A stretch of DNA of 64,000 nucleotides from Caballeronia sp. NK8 (lineage in GTDB: Bacteria; Pseudomonadota; Gammaproteobacteria; Burkholderiales; Burkholderiaceae): assembly GCF_018408855.1 (NCBI RefSeq), contig NZ_AP024322.1, positions 1,612,001 through 1,676,000 of the forward strand, given 5' to 3'. The notes below the pieces were generated by a model that ran no database searches, was not told the DNA's origin, and saw only the letters and a program-made list of their open reading frames with translations. The position numbers and the translations under genes were made by a program. Shown here one piece after another: positions 25,597 through 34,332 of this stretch (position 1 is the first letter of the stretch; each line of letters opens with the position of its first letter).

Positions 25597-26222
25597 GAAG
25601 CCGCTCCCTGCCCCGGTTGCGATGGTGCGAGATCGGCGGCTTCGGGACACAGCCACGCGTGCAGGCTTTCGAACGTCGCGATGGCTGCTTTCACTGCATC
25701 GTCGTGATGAAGCGCCGGCACCGATGCCGCCGCGATCTCGCGAAACGCGTTCCACATGCTGCCCGTGCGCGGGCCATAACCATCGAAATAGGCATTGCCG
25801 ATACCGGGCGTCAGAGCGAGACGCTGCGCCACGTGCGGCGCGATGAAGCGGCCACCGAGCGTGCTGCCTTCCATCACGTACATCGACCCGAACGCTTCTG
25901 CAACGTTATGCATGTGCGGCAGGTCGTTGCGCGGATCGGCCCGCGGTACGCAATCGCCCGTGCGCTGTTTGCCCGTCAGCGCGGCGAGATCGGCGGCGAG
26001 GAGCGGCGCCTTGCGGCGCGCATCGAAAAAGTCTTTCAGCGATGCGGGCATGCATGCGCCCGCCGCGTCTTCCCAGGGCGCGACATAGCCTTGAAAGCGT
26101 TCGAGCAGCGCGATGTACTCGTCGCGCTGCAGATCGTCGCGCATCAGGTCGAGCGCATTCTCCAGCCGCGCATGGCACGCGGCGGTCTCATTCTTCAAAC
26201 GCGACAGAAGGTCGAGTGGCAT
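25593..26222 (-). CDS. bphO: Heme oxygenase, BphO type
   Basis: A 209-residue biliverdin-producing heme oxygenase. The proximal heme ligand is probably His17 in ETAACHARLENALD, and the distal helix contains GSMYVMEGSTLGGRFIAPHV with the conserved Gly-rich segment. It opens heme to biliverdin, the chromophore of the phytochrome encoded immediately downstream. The start at 26222 follows AACGGAAC; an upstream frame to 26315 adds residues not typical of the family. The four-base overlap with bphP fits co-production of pigment and apoprotein. Confidence 0.94.
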   Translation of the reverse strand: MPLDLLSRLKNETAACHARLENALDLMRDDLQRDEYIALLERFQGYVAPWEDAAGACMPASLKDFFDARRKAPLLAADLAALTGKQRTGDCVPRADPRNDLPHMHNVAEAFGSMYVMEGSTLGGRFIAPHVAQRLALTPGIGNAYFDGYGPRTGSMWNAFREIAAASVPALHHDDAVKAAIATFESLHAWLCPEAADLAPSQPGQGAAS

Positions 26223-26434
26223 GTTCCGTTGTATTGGCTTCGGGCCGCGAGGCGGGCAAAGGATGCGGGCATCGGAAGGGCTTACCGGTTCGCGCGTATC
26301 GTGCAGCGCGTGCATCGGTAGAAAAAACGCGGCAAACGTTGATCCCCGGACCGCTCATGAATTAACGACTCATTCTACGCAAGCGGCCCGCGCACTGCTA
26401 TTTGCCGAGGCTTTTCACCGTTCGGTTCACCGCT

Positions 26435-26686
26435 TCATCGCTTCACCGGTTCAGCGTCGTCGCCTTCGCCTTGCCCCGGAGGAAACCCTCGCAGCGGCTT
26501 GTCCGTGTCGACGAGACCGCGTTCGATATCCTCATGCGCCTGCTTGCCGACATCGCGCGCTTCATGTTCCCGTTGCGAGTCGACGTTCTGATCCGCCTCG
26601 TGCGGCAGCGGCGCGTTCGAGGCATCGTCGCGCTGCTTTCCCGCGCGCTCGGGCGCGCTCTTCGGACTGGTGCTGGCCTGCTTCAT
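26435..26686 (-). CDS. Small hydrophilic protein downstream of ligD
   Basis: An 83-residue, highly charged protein with no cysteine, no hydrophobic stretch and probably little fixed structure. Segments such as HEADQNVDSQREHEARDVGK and AHEDIERGLVDTDKPLRG recall small Burkholderia proteins of unknown role. GGGAGA precedes the ATG at 26686, and the codon pattern supports coding. It is 40 bp after ligD and may be cotranscribed with the NHEJ genes. Confidence 0.68.
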   Translation of the reverse strand: MKQASTSPKSAPERAGKQRDDASNAPLPHEADQNVDSQREHEARDVGKQAHEDIERGLVDTDKPLRGFPPGQGEGDDAEPVKR

Positions 26687-26726
26687 GATCGTCTCCCTGT
26701 GTGACTTGCGTGACCTGTGTGACGGC

Positions 26727-29426
26727 TCACTTGCGCGAGCCGTTCATGCCGAGCCGCTTCTTCATCGCCGCCGTGAGCCGTTGACGCGCCTTGTCATAGC
26801 CCGTCCACGGATCGCGCTTCAATGCGTCGAGCCGCTCGCGCACGTTGCCGATATGCCATTGATCGCCGCTTTTCACGTCGCCGAGTTCGTCCCACGAGAT
26901 CGGCATCGATGCGCCGAGCCCCGGACGCGCACGCAGCGAAAACGCCGCAACCGTGCTCGACCCGCGGTTGTTGCGCAGATAGTCGATGAAGATCTTGCCC
27001 TTGCGATTCTGCATGCCCATCTTCGCGGAGAAGAGCTTGGGCAGCGTGCTCGCCATGTGCTGCGCGACCGCCTGCGAGAAGTCCTTCATGTCGTCCCAGC
27101 TCGCCTGCTTCGCGAGCGGCACGACCACATGAAAGCCCTTGCCGCCGCTCGTCTTGCAGAATGATGTAAGGCCCAGTTCGGCGAGCAGTTCCTTCGTGAG
27201 CTTCGCGGCCTCGAGCATGCGTTCCCAGCCGACGCCCTCGCCCGGATCGAGATCGAACACCATGCGATCCGGCTTCTCGATGTTCGACGCCACCGCGTTC
27301 CACGTATGCAATTCGATCGTGCCCATCTGCGCGGTGCCGACAAGCGCCTGCGCCGATTCGATCGTCAGCAGCGCGGGATGTCCCGGATCGATATCGGGAT
27401 GCTGCTTGATGTGCGGAATCGCGAGCTTCGCGCTGTGCTTCTGAAAGAACAGCTCGCCGCCGATATCTTCCGGCGCGCGCACGAGCGACACAGGCCGGTC
27501 CTTCAGATGCGGCAGCATCCAGTCGGCGACCGACGCGTAATACTCGACGACATCGAGTTTGGAACAGCCCGACGATTTGTCGATCACACGCTCAGGATGA
27601 CTGATCTTCACGCCTTCGACTTCCGCCGAAGTGGCTTTGCTCTTCACAGCCGCCTTCTTCGCCGTGGTCTTCGACGCCACCTTCTTCGCCGATGCCGGCA
27701 CTTCCTTCACGATCTGACGCGCGGGTTTATCGTCGCGCAGACTGACGAACGAGGCTTGTCGCACGATGCGCTCCTTGGTCCATTCCGCGAAATTGCACTC
27801 GGCCACGAGCTCGGGCCTGACCCAATGCACGGGCGTGCGGCTGCGTTCCTGCGGTTCGCTCGCAAACGGCATGCGTTGCGTCTCGCGGCGGTCGAGTTCC
27901 TTCTTCACCGCGACGAGCGTCGCATGGTCGAAACCGCTGCCCACGCGTCCCGCGTATTGCAGCTTGCCGTGCGCGTCGTAGACGCCGAGCAGCAGCGCGC
28001 CAAATTGCGCGCGGCTGCCCGCCGGCTCCGAATAGCCGCCGATCACGAACTCCTGGCGGCGCCTGCACTTGAGCTTGATCCACGCCTTGCTGCGCCCCGA
28101 CACATAGGTACTGTCGATACGCTTGCCGATGATCCCTTCCAGCGCCATGTCGCAGGCGCTCTTGAGCAACGCCTCGGCGTGAAAGGCGAAGTCCTGCGAA
28201 CAGCGCAGCACCGGATCGTCGACGGGTTCGATGAGCGCCTTCAGGATCGCGCGACGCTGCACGAGCGGCACATGGCGCAGGTCGTAGCCGTTCAGATACG
28301 GCGCGTCGAAGAAATACACGACGATGTCCTGCGGCCGTCCCGCGTCGAAGGCGTTCTGCAGCGCCTGGAAATCGGGCAGACCGCGATGGTCGAGCACCAC
28401 GGCTTCGCCGTCGAGCCAGCCGCTTTCGATGTCGAGCCGCTCCAGCGCCTTCACCTGCTTCGAAAACTTCGCGGTCCAGTCGTTGCCGTTGCGCGTATGA
28501 ATGCGAATCTCGCGCTTGCCCTTGATCGTTTCGATACGCACCAGCACGCGATAGCCGTCGAACTTGATTTCGTAGGCCCAGTCGTCGCCGGGCGGGGCGG
28601 CATCGACGAGCGTCGCGAGCTGCGGCTCGAACGTCGCCGGCAGCTTCGCCTTGCGCGCGCCCTCGATCGCCGGTTCGTGCGACAAGGTGCGCAACGACTC
28701 GGCGCTCCGATTCGCAACGATGTCCGGATGCGCGTGTCCATTGCCTTTCGTGCTGACCGTCTTGCGCGCCGGCGCTTTTTTCGCGCTGGCTTTGCGCTCG
28801 GTCCGCCCGCGCACGGCACCGCTCTTGTCGCGCGCGCCAAGTGATGTCGACAGCACGCTGCCGGGCTTCTTCAAGAGGATGTCGTATTCGGTCTCGGGCC
28901 GCGCTGCGTCGTCGCGTTCCTTGATGAGCAGCCACTGCTCCTTGTCGCCGCTGCCGCGCATGTGGCTCTTCACGAGCGTCCAGCCGCCATGCAGCTTTTC
29001 GCCGTCGAGCGTGAACTTGAGCTTGCCTTTCTCGTACTCGCGTGCAGCTTCATCGACGCTGCCCGACTGCGGCGCCCACGTTCCGCGATCCCACACGATG
29101 ACGCTGCCCGCGCCGTAGTTGCCCTCGGGAATCTCGCCTTCGAACGAACCGTAATCCAGCGGATGATCCTCGACATGAACCGCAAGCCGCTTCACCGATG
29201 GATCGAGGCTCGGGCCTTTCGGCACCGCCCACGACTTGAGCGTGCCATCGAGTTCGAGACGGAAGTCGTAATGCAGACGACGCGCATCGTGTTCCTGGAT
29301 CACGAACGACAACGCGCGCTTCGCCGATTTCTTCGCGCGCGCGCTGCGCTTCGCGGCAGCGCCGGACGGTTCCGGCGTCTTGTCGAAGCTGCGTTTGCGC
29401 TGATAGGTTGCGAGTTTCTCAGCCAT
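26727..29426 (-). CDS. ligD: Multifunctional ATP-dependent DNA ligase D
   Basis: An 899-residue NHEJ enzyme with three catalytic domains in the order phosphoesterase, ligase, polymerase. The phosphoesterase (about 30-190) shows RRLHYDFRLELDGTLKSWAV and HPLDYGSFEGEIPEGNYGAG. The ligase (about 260-560) has the adenylated Lys in YEIKFDGYR. The polymerase/primase domain (about 600-890) has FDLDPGEGVGWERM with the metal-binding DxD and GGKGFHVVVPL. It processes and seals double-strand breaks held by Ku, whose gene is 26 bp upstream. A Lys/Ala-rich linker separates domains. The layout is the same as in Pseudomonas LigD. Confidence 0.96.
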   Translation of the reverse strand: MAEKLATYQRKRSFDKTPEPSGAAAKRSARAKKSAKRALSFVIQEHDARRLHYDFRLELDGTLKSWAVPKGPSLDPSVKRLAVHVEDHPLDYGSFEGEIPEGNYGAGSVIVWDRGTWAPQSGSVDEAAREYEKGKLKFTLDGEKLHGGWTLVKSHMRGSGDKEQWLLIKERDDAARPETEYDILLKKPGSVLSTSLGARDKSGAVRGRTERKASAKKAPARKTVSTKGNGHAHPDIVANRSAESLRTLSHEPAIEGARKAKLPATFEPQLATLVDAAPPGDDWAYEIKFDGYRVLVRIETIKGKREIRIHTRNGNDWTAKFSKQVKALERLDIESGWLDGEAVVLDHRGLPDFQALQNAFDAGRPQDIVVYFFDAPYLNGYDLRHVPLVQRRAILKALIEPVDDPVLRCSQDFAFHAEALLKSACDMALEGIIGKRIDSTYVSGRSKAWIKLKCRRRQEFVIGGYSEPAGSRAQFGALLLGVYDAHGKLQYAGRVGSGFDHATLVAVKKELDRRETQRMPFASEPQERSRTPVHWVRPELVAECNFAEWTKERIVRQASFVSLRDDKPARQIVKEVPASAKKVASKTTAKKAAVKSKATSAEVEGVKISHPERVIDKSSGCSKLDVVEYYASVADWMLPHLKDRPVSLVRAPEDIGGELFFQKHSAKLAIPHIKQHPDIDPGHPALLTIESAQALVGTAQMGTIELHTWNAVASNIEKPDRMVFDLDPGEGVGWERMLEAAKLTKELLAELGLTSFCKTSGGKGFHVVVPLAKQASWDDMKDFSQAVAQHMASTLPKLFSAKMGMQNRKGKIFIDYLRNNRGSSTVAAFSLRARPGLGASMPISWDELGDVKSGDQWHIGNVRERLDALKRDPWTGYDKARQRLTAAMKKRLGMNGSRK

Positions 29427-29452
29427 CGTCGTCTAGCCGTTATGTCAGACGC

Positions 29453-30349
29453 TCATGCGCGCTTGCGGCGAGCGGCAGTCTTGCGTGCCGGACGCGCGGG
29501 TGCTTCGTCGTCGTCCTTCGCCTGCGCGGCCTTGCCCGCGCGCTTCGCCGTGCCGCCCGTCTTCAGACTGCGCTTGAGCAGTTCCGAAAGATCGAGAATC
29601 TCGGCGGACGGCTTCTGCTCGCCGCCTTCGTCGATCTTCGTCACTTCGGCGACCTTGCCATCCTTCACCTTCTTCTCGACGAGCGCCATGATGTCGTCCC
29701 GGAAGGTGTCGTGATACTTGGCGGGGTCCCAACTGTCGCTCATGTCTTCGATAAGACGCTTCGCCATTCCCAGTTCTTTCGGCGTGACGCCGGCCTTCTT
29801 CGTGTCCTCGTCGGGAAACTTGAATTCGCTGAAGTCGCGAACTTCGTCGCCCCAGCGCAAGGTGTTGAGCGCGAGCGCGGGACCGACGGGAATCAGCGCC
29901 GCCAGATGCTGCTTGTTGTGCAACACGACGCTCGCGATGCCGACCTTGCCCGTATCCTTCAGCGCGTCGCGCAGGAGCGCATAGACTTTCTCGCCCTTGC
30001 GATCCGGTGCGAGGTAGTAAGGCGTGTCGAGCGACAGGAACGAGATTTCGGGCGCCTCGACGAAAGCGAGAATGTCGACCGTCTGCGTCGATTCGGGATT
30101 GGCCGCGCGAATCTCGGCGTCGGACATCACCACGTACTTGCCCTTCTCGTACTCGAAGCCGCGCACGATGTTCTCGCGCGTGACTTCCTTTCCCGTGCTC
30201 TTGTTGATCTGCTTGTAGCCGATCGGATCCATCGAGCGCTTGTCGAGCAGGTTGAAGCCGACCTTCTCCGACTGCGTCGCCGGATAGAGTTGCACGGGCA
30301 CGTGGACCAGCCCGAAGCTGATCGCGCCTTTCCAGATCATGTGCGGCAT
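29453..30349 (-). CDS. ku: Ku protein, NHEJ DNA end-binding
   Basis: A 298-residue bacterial Ku homodimer subunit that rings DNA ends and recruits LigD. It starts MPHMIWKGAISFGLVHVPVQ, and carries the Ku core (YKQINKSTGKEVTRENIVRG, EISFLSLDTPYYLAPDRKGE, LIPVGPALALNTLRWGDEVR) and a basic Lys/Ala-rich C-terminal tail (about 255-298) that in other species aids DNA binding or ligase contact. The start at 30349 is preferred to 30499 because the conserved WKGAISFG motif begins there. With ligD it forms a complete two-gene NHEJ system. Confidence 0.96.
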   Translation of the reverse strand: MPHMIWKGAISFGLVHVPVQLYPATQSEKVGFNLLDKRSMDPIGYKQINKSTGKEVTRENIVRGFEYEKGKYVVMSDAEIRAANPESTQTVDILAFVEAPEISFLSLDTPYYLAPDRKGEKVYALLRDALKDTGKVGIASVVLHNKQHLAALIPVGPALALNTLRWGDEVRDFSEFKFPDEDTKKAGVTPKELGMAKRLIEDMSDSWDPAKYHDTFRDDIMALVEKKVKDGKVAEVTKIDEGGEQKPSAEILDLSELLKRSLKTGGTAKRAGKAAQAKDDDEAPARPARKTAARRKRA

Positions 30350-30584
30350 CGCGGCACCTTCGAAGCGTTGTTGACGCGCGTGCGATTGCGGCGCGGTATC
30401 GGAGGGAATCGCACGAAGCGTGCCAAGCATGATTGCGCGTAGCGATGCGCGCCGCGCCTGAAGCCATGCGCGAATGCGTGGCAAGGCATGGCCACGCATC
30501 TGTAAGCTTTACTGACGAGGCATGGCGCGCCGCCGCCTTAAAGGCGTTCGAGAGAAAGGACGGTTAGTTGCGAACGAAACTTAG

Positions 30585-30612
30585 AAAAAACGCGCCGGTG
30601 CAAACCGGCGCG
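30585..30612 (-). terminator. Intrinsic terminator after the secreted-protein gene
   Basis: On the minus strand CGCGCCGGT and ACCGGCGCG form a perfect 9-bp stem with a 4-base loop, followed by TTTTTT. It lies 13 bases after the stop of the gene ending at 30626. Confidence 0.88.
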
Positions 30613-30625
30613 CATGTGACAACAC

Positions 30626-31177
30626 TTACTTTCGGCTCGCCGTGACGGTCAGTTGTGTACCGTCGTCGAGCGTGATGGTTTTCTTCGAACCGGTCGCGGT
30701 CGGCATCGTGAAGCGGACGATCTGACTGAGGCGGTTATCGACCGGACACTGGAGCGTCTTGCCGCCTACAGTCACTTTGCTGGTGCCCTTCGGCGCATAG
30801 GCGCGAAAGCTGATCTGGACATTCGCCGATCCGTTGTCGCCGACCATCGGCGCGAAGCGGATCTGCACCTGCCGCACCGCCTGTCCGTCCGCGCTCTTGG
30901 GCACCGACGCCGCCTGCGGACAGCCATCCGGCACCGGCTGCGCGCCGCTCGCGGCGGTGCCCTGCCAGGTGAAGTCGTCGGTCTGGCCCGAGCGAATGGT
31001 GCGGGTCTCCTGCTCGTTGCCGAAATTCTTCGACGCCATCTTGACCGTGTACTTGATGGGGCCGTCATTGGGCGCTTCGGAGAGAACCTTGATGCCTGGC
31101 GTCGCCTGGGCGGTCGCGGCGAACATCGCGAGCGCGGCGACGGAAACGATGCGACGAACGATCAAACGACGATTCAT
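30626..31177 (-). CDS. Periplasmic protein of unknown function
   Basis: A 183-residue exported protein. The signal peptide runs MNRRLIVRRIVSVAALAMFA with likely cleavage at AQA/TPG (about residue 25). The mature protein is beta-rich and holds two cysteines (PDGCPQAA and TLQCPVDN) that could pair. GGAGGTGG precedes the ATG. I recognise conserved-looking segments (VQIRFAPMVGDNGSANVQIS) but no named family with certainty. It stands alone, bounded by its own terminator. Confidence 0.82.
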   Translation of the reverse strand: MNRRLIVRRIVSVAALAMFAATAQATPGIKVLSEAPNDGPIKYTVKMASKNFGNEQETRTIRSGQTDDFTWQGTAASGAQPVPDGCPQAASVPKSADGQAVRQVQIRFAPMVGDNGSANVQISFRAYAPKGTSKVTVGGKTLQCPVDNRLSQIVRFTMPTATGSKKTITLDDGTQLTVTASRK

Positions 31178-31332
31178 GCCGCCACCTCCGTATCGAGCGC
31201 TTTTAGGAAAGGCCGGCGCGGCGAAGCGCCAGCGTACTGCAGGGCCGATCCAGTCTAGCGCTCCGCATGCCGGGTCATCCTAGTGGAAAACCCGCGTGCG
31301 GCGCGATCCCGATGACGTTCGTCAACGCGCGA

Positions 31333-32349
31333 TCAGAAGCCGGTCAGCACCAGCTTGCCGACCGTGCGCCCTTCTTCCAGCAGGCGATGCGCCTCGCGCA
31401 GATTCGCCGCATCGATCTTGCCTAGATTCTTGCCGAGCGTCGTGCGGATCGTGCCTGCGTCGATCAGCCGCGCCACTTCGGAAAGCAGCTTGTGCTGCTC
31501 GATCATGTCGGGCGTCTTGAACATCGCGCGCGTGAACATGAACTCCCAGTGAAACGCAGCGCTCTTCGATTTCAGCAATTCGACCGCGATCGGCTTCGCA
31601 TTCTCGACGATCGTCGCGATGCCGCCTTGCGGCTTGACGACTTCGGCGGCGGCGGGGAAATGCCGGTCGGTGTCGTTGAAGATCAGCACGTAATCGACCT
31701 GCGCAAAGCCGATGTCCTTCATCTGCTTCGGAATGTCTTCGAAGTGATTGACGATGTGATCCGCGCCGAGGTCCTCGGCCCATTGCGCCGATTCCGGCCG
31801 CGACGCCGTGGCGATCACCTGGAGCTTCGCGACGCGCTTGGCGAGTTGAATGCCGATGGAACCCACGCCGCCCGCCCCGCCGATGATCAGCACCGACTTG
31901 CCCGCGTCCTTGCCTTCCGCCGACACGCGCAGCCGGTCGAATAACGCTTCCCACGCGGTGATGGTGGTGAGCGGCAGCGCCGCCGCGCAGGTGAAATCGA
32001 GCGTTTTCGGCTTCGCGCCGACGATGCGCTCGTCGATCAGATGGAACTCGCTGTTCGCGCCTTGCCGCGTGATGTCGCCCGCGTAGAAGACCGGATCGCC
32101 GACCTTGAAGAGCGACGCCTCGGGCCCGACGGCAGCCACCACGCCCGCCGCGTCCCAGCCGAGCACGCGCGGGGTTTCCTCGATCTTGTCCTTCGGCGCG
32201 CGCACTTTCGTATCGACGGGATTGACGGCGATCGCCTCGATTTTCACGAGCAGGTCGCGGCCGGTGGGCGCGGGTTTGTCGAGTTCGATGTCGATGAGCG
32301 ATTCGGGATGGGAAATCGGTAGGTAGCGCGTCAGACCAATGGCTTTCAT
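31333..32349 (-). CDS. Zinc-binding alcohol dehydrogenase family (quinone oxidoreductase-like) protein
   Basis: A 338-residue medium-chain dehydrogenase/reductase. It opens MKAIGLTRYLPISHPESLID, has the GroES-like region with DLLVKIEAIAVNPVDTKVRA and VLGWDAAGVVAAVGPEASLF, and a Rossmann fold with the NADPH motif IIGGAGGVGSIGIQLAKR. The catalytic-zinc ligand set of true alcohol dehydrogenases is absent, so it is more like zeta-crystallin/ZADH-type quinone or enone reductases. The start at 32349 is set by family alignment. It is divergent from a LysR gene, a common arrangement for a regulator and its target. Confidence 0.9.
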   Translation of the reverse strand: MKAIGLTRYLPISHPESLIDIELDKPAPTGRDLLVKIEAIAVNPVDTKVRAPKDKIEETPRVLGWDAAGVVAAVGPEASLFKVGDPVFYAGDITRQGANSEFHLIDERIVGAKPKTLDFTCAAALPLTTITAWEALFDRLRVSAEGKDAGKSVLIIGGAGGVGSIGIQLAKRVAKLQVIATASRPESAQWAEDLGADHIVNHFEDIPKQMKDIGFAQVDYVLIFNDTDRHFPAAAEVVKPQGGIATIVENAKPIAVELLKSKSAAFHWEFMFTRAMFKTPDMIEQHKLLSEVARLIDAGTIRTTLGKNLGKIDAANLREAHRLLEEGRTVGKLVLTGF

Positions 32350-32450
32350 GTTTCTGCTCCGTCGAAGGTGGATTTGCTTCGATCTTAATGCGCGTCCGGC
32401 ATCTCGAAAACAGTCATAATCGCTGAAACATTTTTCGGGAAATCCATCGA

Positions 32451-33407
32451 ATGGCGAGCGATCTTTCGGCGGAAAGCGCACCGCGCGAGCGGCTCGATCT
32501 GCTCGATGTCGGACTGTTCATGCGCGCGGCGGCGCTGGCGAATCTGTCGTCGGCGGCGCGCGAGTTCGGCTTGTCGCCGGCGGTGGCGAGCGCGCGCATC
32601 GCGGCGCTGGAGCGCATGCTCGGCACGCGGCTTCTGCATCGCACGACGCGGCGCGTCTCGGTCACGCAGGAAGGCGAGATTTTCGCGGCGCATGCGCGCG
32701 AACTGCTCGATGCCGCCGACGCCGCGCGTGCGTCGGTCGGGCGTGCGCGCGAACATCCGCATGGCCGCCTGCGCGTGACAATGCCCTCGTCACTCGGCCG
32801 CCAGCACATTTCACCGCTGATTCCCGCGTTTTTGCGCGCGTATCCCGGCGTGAGCGTGGAATTGCGCATGACCGATCAGATCGTCGATCTCGTCGATGAA
32901 GGCATCGACCTCGCGATCCGCATCGGCGCGCTGAAGGATTCGACGCTCATCGCCCGGAAACTCGCGAGCAACCGGCGTGTGCTGTGCGCGTCGCCTGAGT
33001 ATCTCGCCGCGCACGGCACGCCGCGACATCCCGCCGATCTCGTCGAGCACGAATGCGTGATCCTCGCCGATCAGCGCGACTGGAGTTTCGTGACGCCGAC
33101 TGGCGTGATCGAGGTGCGCGTGTCGGGGCGGCTCGTCACGGACAATGGCGAAGTGATCCGCGATGCGCTCGCGGCGGGCATCGGCATCGGGCTGAAATCG
33201 ACGTGGAGCGTCGCGCCGCTGCTGGCGAGCGGCGAACTCGTCACCGTGCTCGACGATTACCCGCTCGCGCAGACCGTGGCGATCTGGGCCGTGTATCCGA
33301 GCCGCGCGTTCGTGCCCCCGAAAACGCTCGCGTTCATCGACTTTCTGAGCGAGCGCTTCGGAGAGCCGCCCTACTGGGACCTCGATCCGGCGCGCGTGCA
33401 GCGCTGA
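32451..33407 (+). CDS. LysR family transcriptional regulator
   Basis: A 318-residue LTTR. The N-terminal winged helix (about residues 12-72) has LFMRAAALANLSSAAREFGL and SARIAALERMLGTRLLHRTT. The C-terminal substrate-binding fold begins LRVTMPSSLGRQHISPLIPA. Its type is the CrgA/DmlR-like group common in Burkholderia. The 101-base gap to the divergent dehydrogenase gene probably contains its operator, and autoregulation plus activation of that gene is the usual pattern. The inducer is unknown. Confidence 0.93.
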   Translation: MASDLSAESAPRERLDLLDVGLFMRAAALANLSSAAREFGLSPAVASARIAALERMLGTRLLHRTTRRVSVTQEGEIFAAHARELLDAADAARASVGRAREHPHGRLRVTMPSSLGRQHISPLIPAFLRAYPGVSVELRMTDQIVDLVDEGIDLAIRIGALKDSTLIARKLASNRRVLCASPEYLAAHGTPRHPADLVEHECVILADQRDWSFVTPTGVIEVRVSGRLVTDNGEVIRDALAAGIGIGLKSTWSVAPLLASGELVTVLDDYPLAQTVAIWAVYPSRAFVPPKTLAFIDFLSERFGEPPYWDLDPARVQR

Positions 33408-33453
33408 AGGTTCTTTACAATGGCGGTTTCGCCTTCACGCGCTTCCACCTTCG

Positions 33454-34293
33454 ATGAACCTCGTCATCCAAAGTCTCGCCCCGATTTCCGATTCGCATCT
33501 GCGGCCGCTGGCTGCGCTCGCCCGCTCGCACGAGACCCGGCGCGTCGACGACACGCTCCTGCGCCTGATCGACGCCGATCCGCTCCAGCGCCCCGATATC
33601 GACGCATATTGCGGCGCGCATGCGCTCGATTACGCCTACATCGCACCGCACGCGAAACTCGCCGATTTCGGCCTCGTCGCGATGGACATGGACTCGACGC
33701 TCATCACGATCGAATGCATCGACGAGATCGCGGACTTTTGCGGACTGAAGGCCGAGGTCGCGGCGATCACGGAAGCATCGATGCGCGGCGAGATCAAGGA
33801 CTTCAACGAGAGCCTCACGCGCCGAGTCGCGCTGCTGAAGGGTCTCGACGCGAGCGCGCTGGAACGCGTCTACGAGGAGCGCCTCAGGCTTTCGCCGGGT
33901 GCGGAACGCATGCTCGAAGGCGCGCGCGCCGCGGGACTGAAGACGCTGCTCGTGTCGGGCGGGTTTACGTTCTTCACCGAGCGTCTGAAGGCGCGCGTCG
34001 GGCTCGACTACACGCGCGCGAACACGCTCGAAATCGTCGATGGGAAGCTGACCGGGAAGGTCGTCGGGGATATCGTGAACGCGGAGGAAAAAGCGCGTAC
34101 GCTGGTCGAGACATGCGCGAAGATCGGCATCGATCCGAAACGCGCCATCGCCATGGGCGACGGCTCGAACGATCTGAAGATGATGGCCGAAGCGGGTTTG
34201 TCGGTGGCGTTTCGCGCGAAGCCGGTCGTGAGGCAATCGGCGAGTGTCGCGTTCAACTTCGTCGGGCTCGACGGGTTGTTGCGGCTGTTTTGA
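33454..34293 (+). CDS. serB: Phosphoserine phosphatase
   Basis: A 279-residue HAD-superfamily enzyme that dephosphorylates O-phosphoserine in the last step of serine biosynthesis. Motif I is DMDST at residues 78-82 (nucleophile Asp78, acid/base Asp80). Motif II is the Ser in LLVSGGFTFF, and motifs III and IV are the Lys in NAEEKA and MGDGSNDLKMM. The N-terminal ~70 residues form the usual ACT-like extension. The length and motifs match SerB fully. Confidence 0.96.
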   Translation: MNLVIQSLAPISDSHLRPLAALARSHETRRVDDTLLRLIDADPLQRPDIDAYCGAHALDYAYIAPHAKLADFGLVAMDMDSTLITIECIDEIADFCGLKAEVAAITEASMRGEIKDFNESLTRRVALLKGLDASALERVYEERLRLSPGAERMLEGARAAGLKTLLVSGGFTFFTERLKARVGLDYTRANTLEIVDGKLTGKVVGDIVNAEEKARTLVETCAKIGIDPKRAIAMGDGSNDLKMMAEAGLSVAFRAKPVVRQSASVAFNFVGLDGLLRLF

Positions 34294-34302
34294 TCGATGC
34301 TG

Positions 34303-34327
34303 GAACGGCGCCTTCGCGGCGCCGTTC
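34303..34327. terminator. Hairpin between convergent serB and metC
   Basis: GAACGGCGCC (34303-34312) and GGCGCCGTTC (34318-34327) form a perfect 10-bp stem with a 5-base loop, 9 bases after serB and 5 bases before the metC stop. There is no T-run in either direction, so it may act as a transcript-end stabiliser rather than a classic terminator. Confidence 0.55.
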
Positions 34328-34332
34328 GCAAT

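Noticed and set aside
20845..25707. Two long plus-strand frames (688 and 778 codons) opposite the hybrid kinase and bphP
   Set aside because: Both are antisense shadows with biased composition (Arg, His, Ala) and no recognisable motif, while the minus strand shows complete kinase and phytochrome domains.
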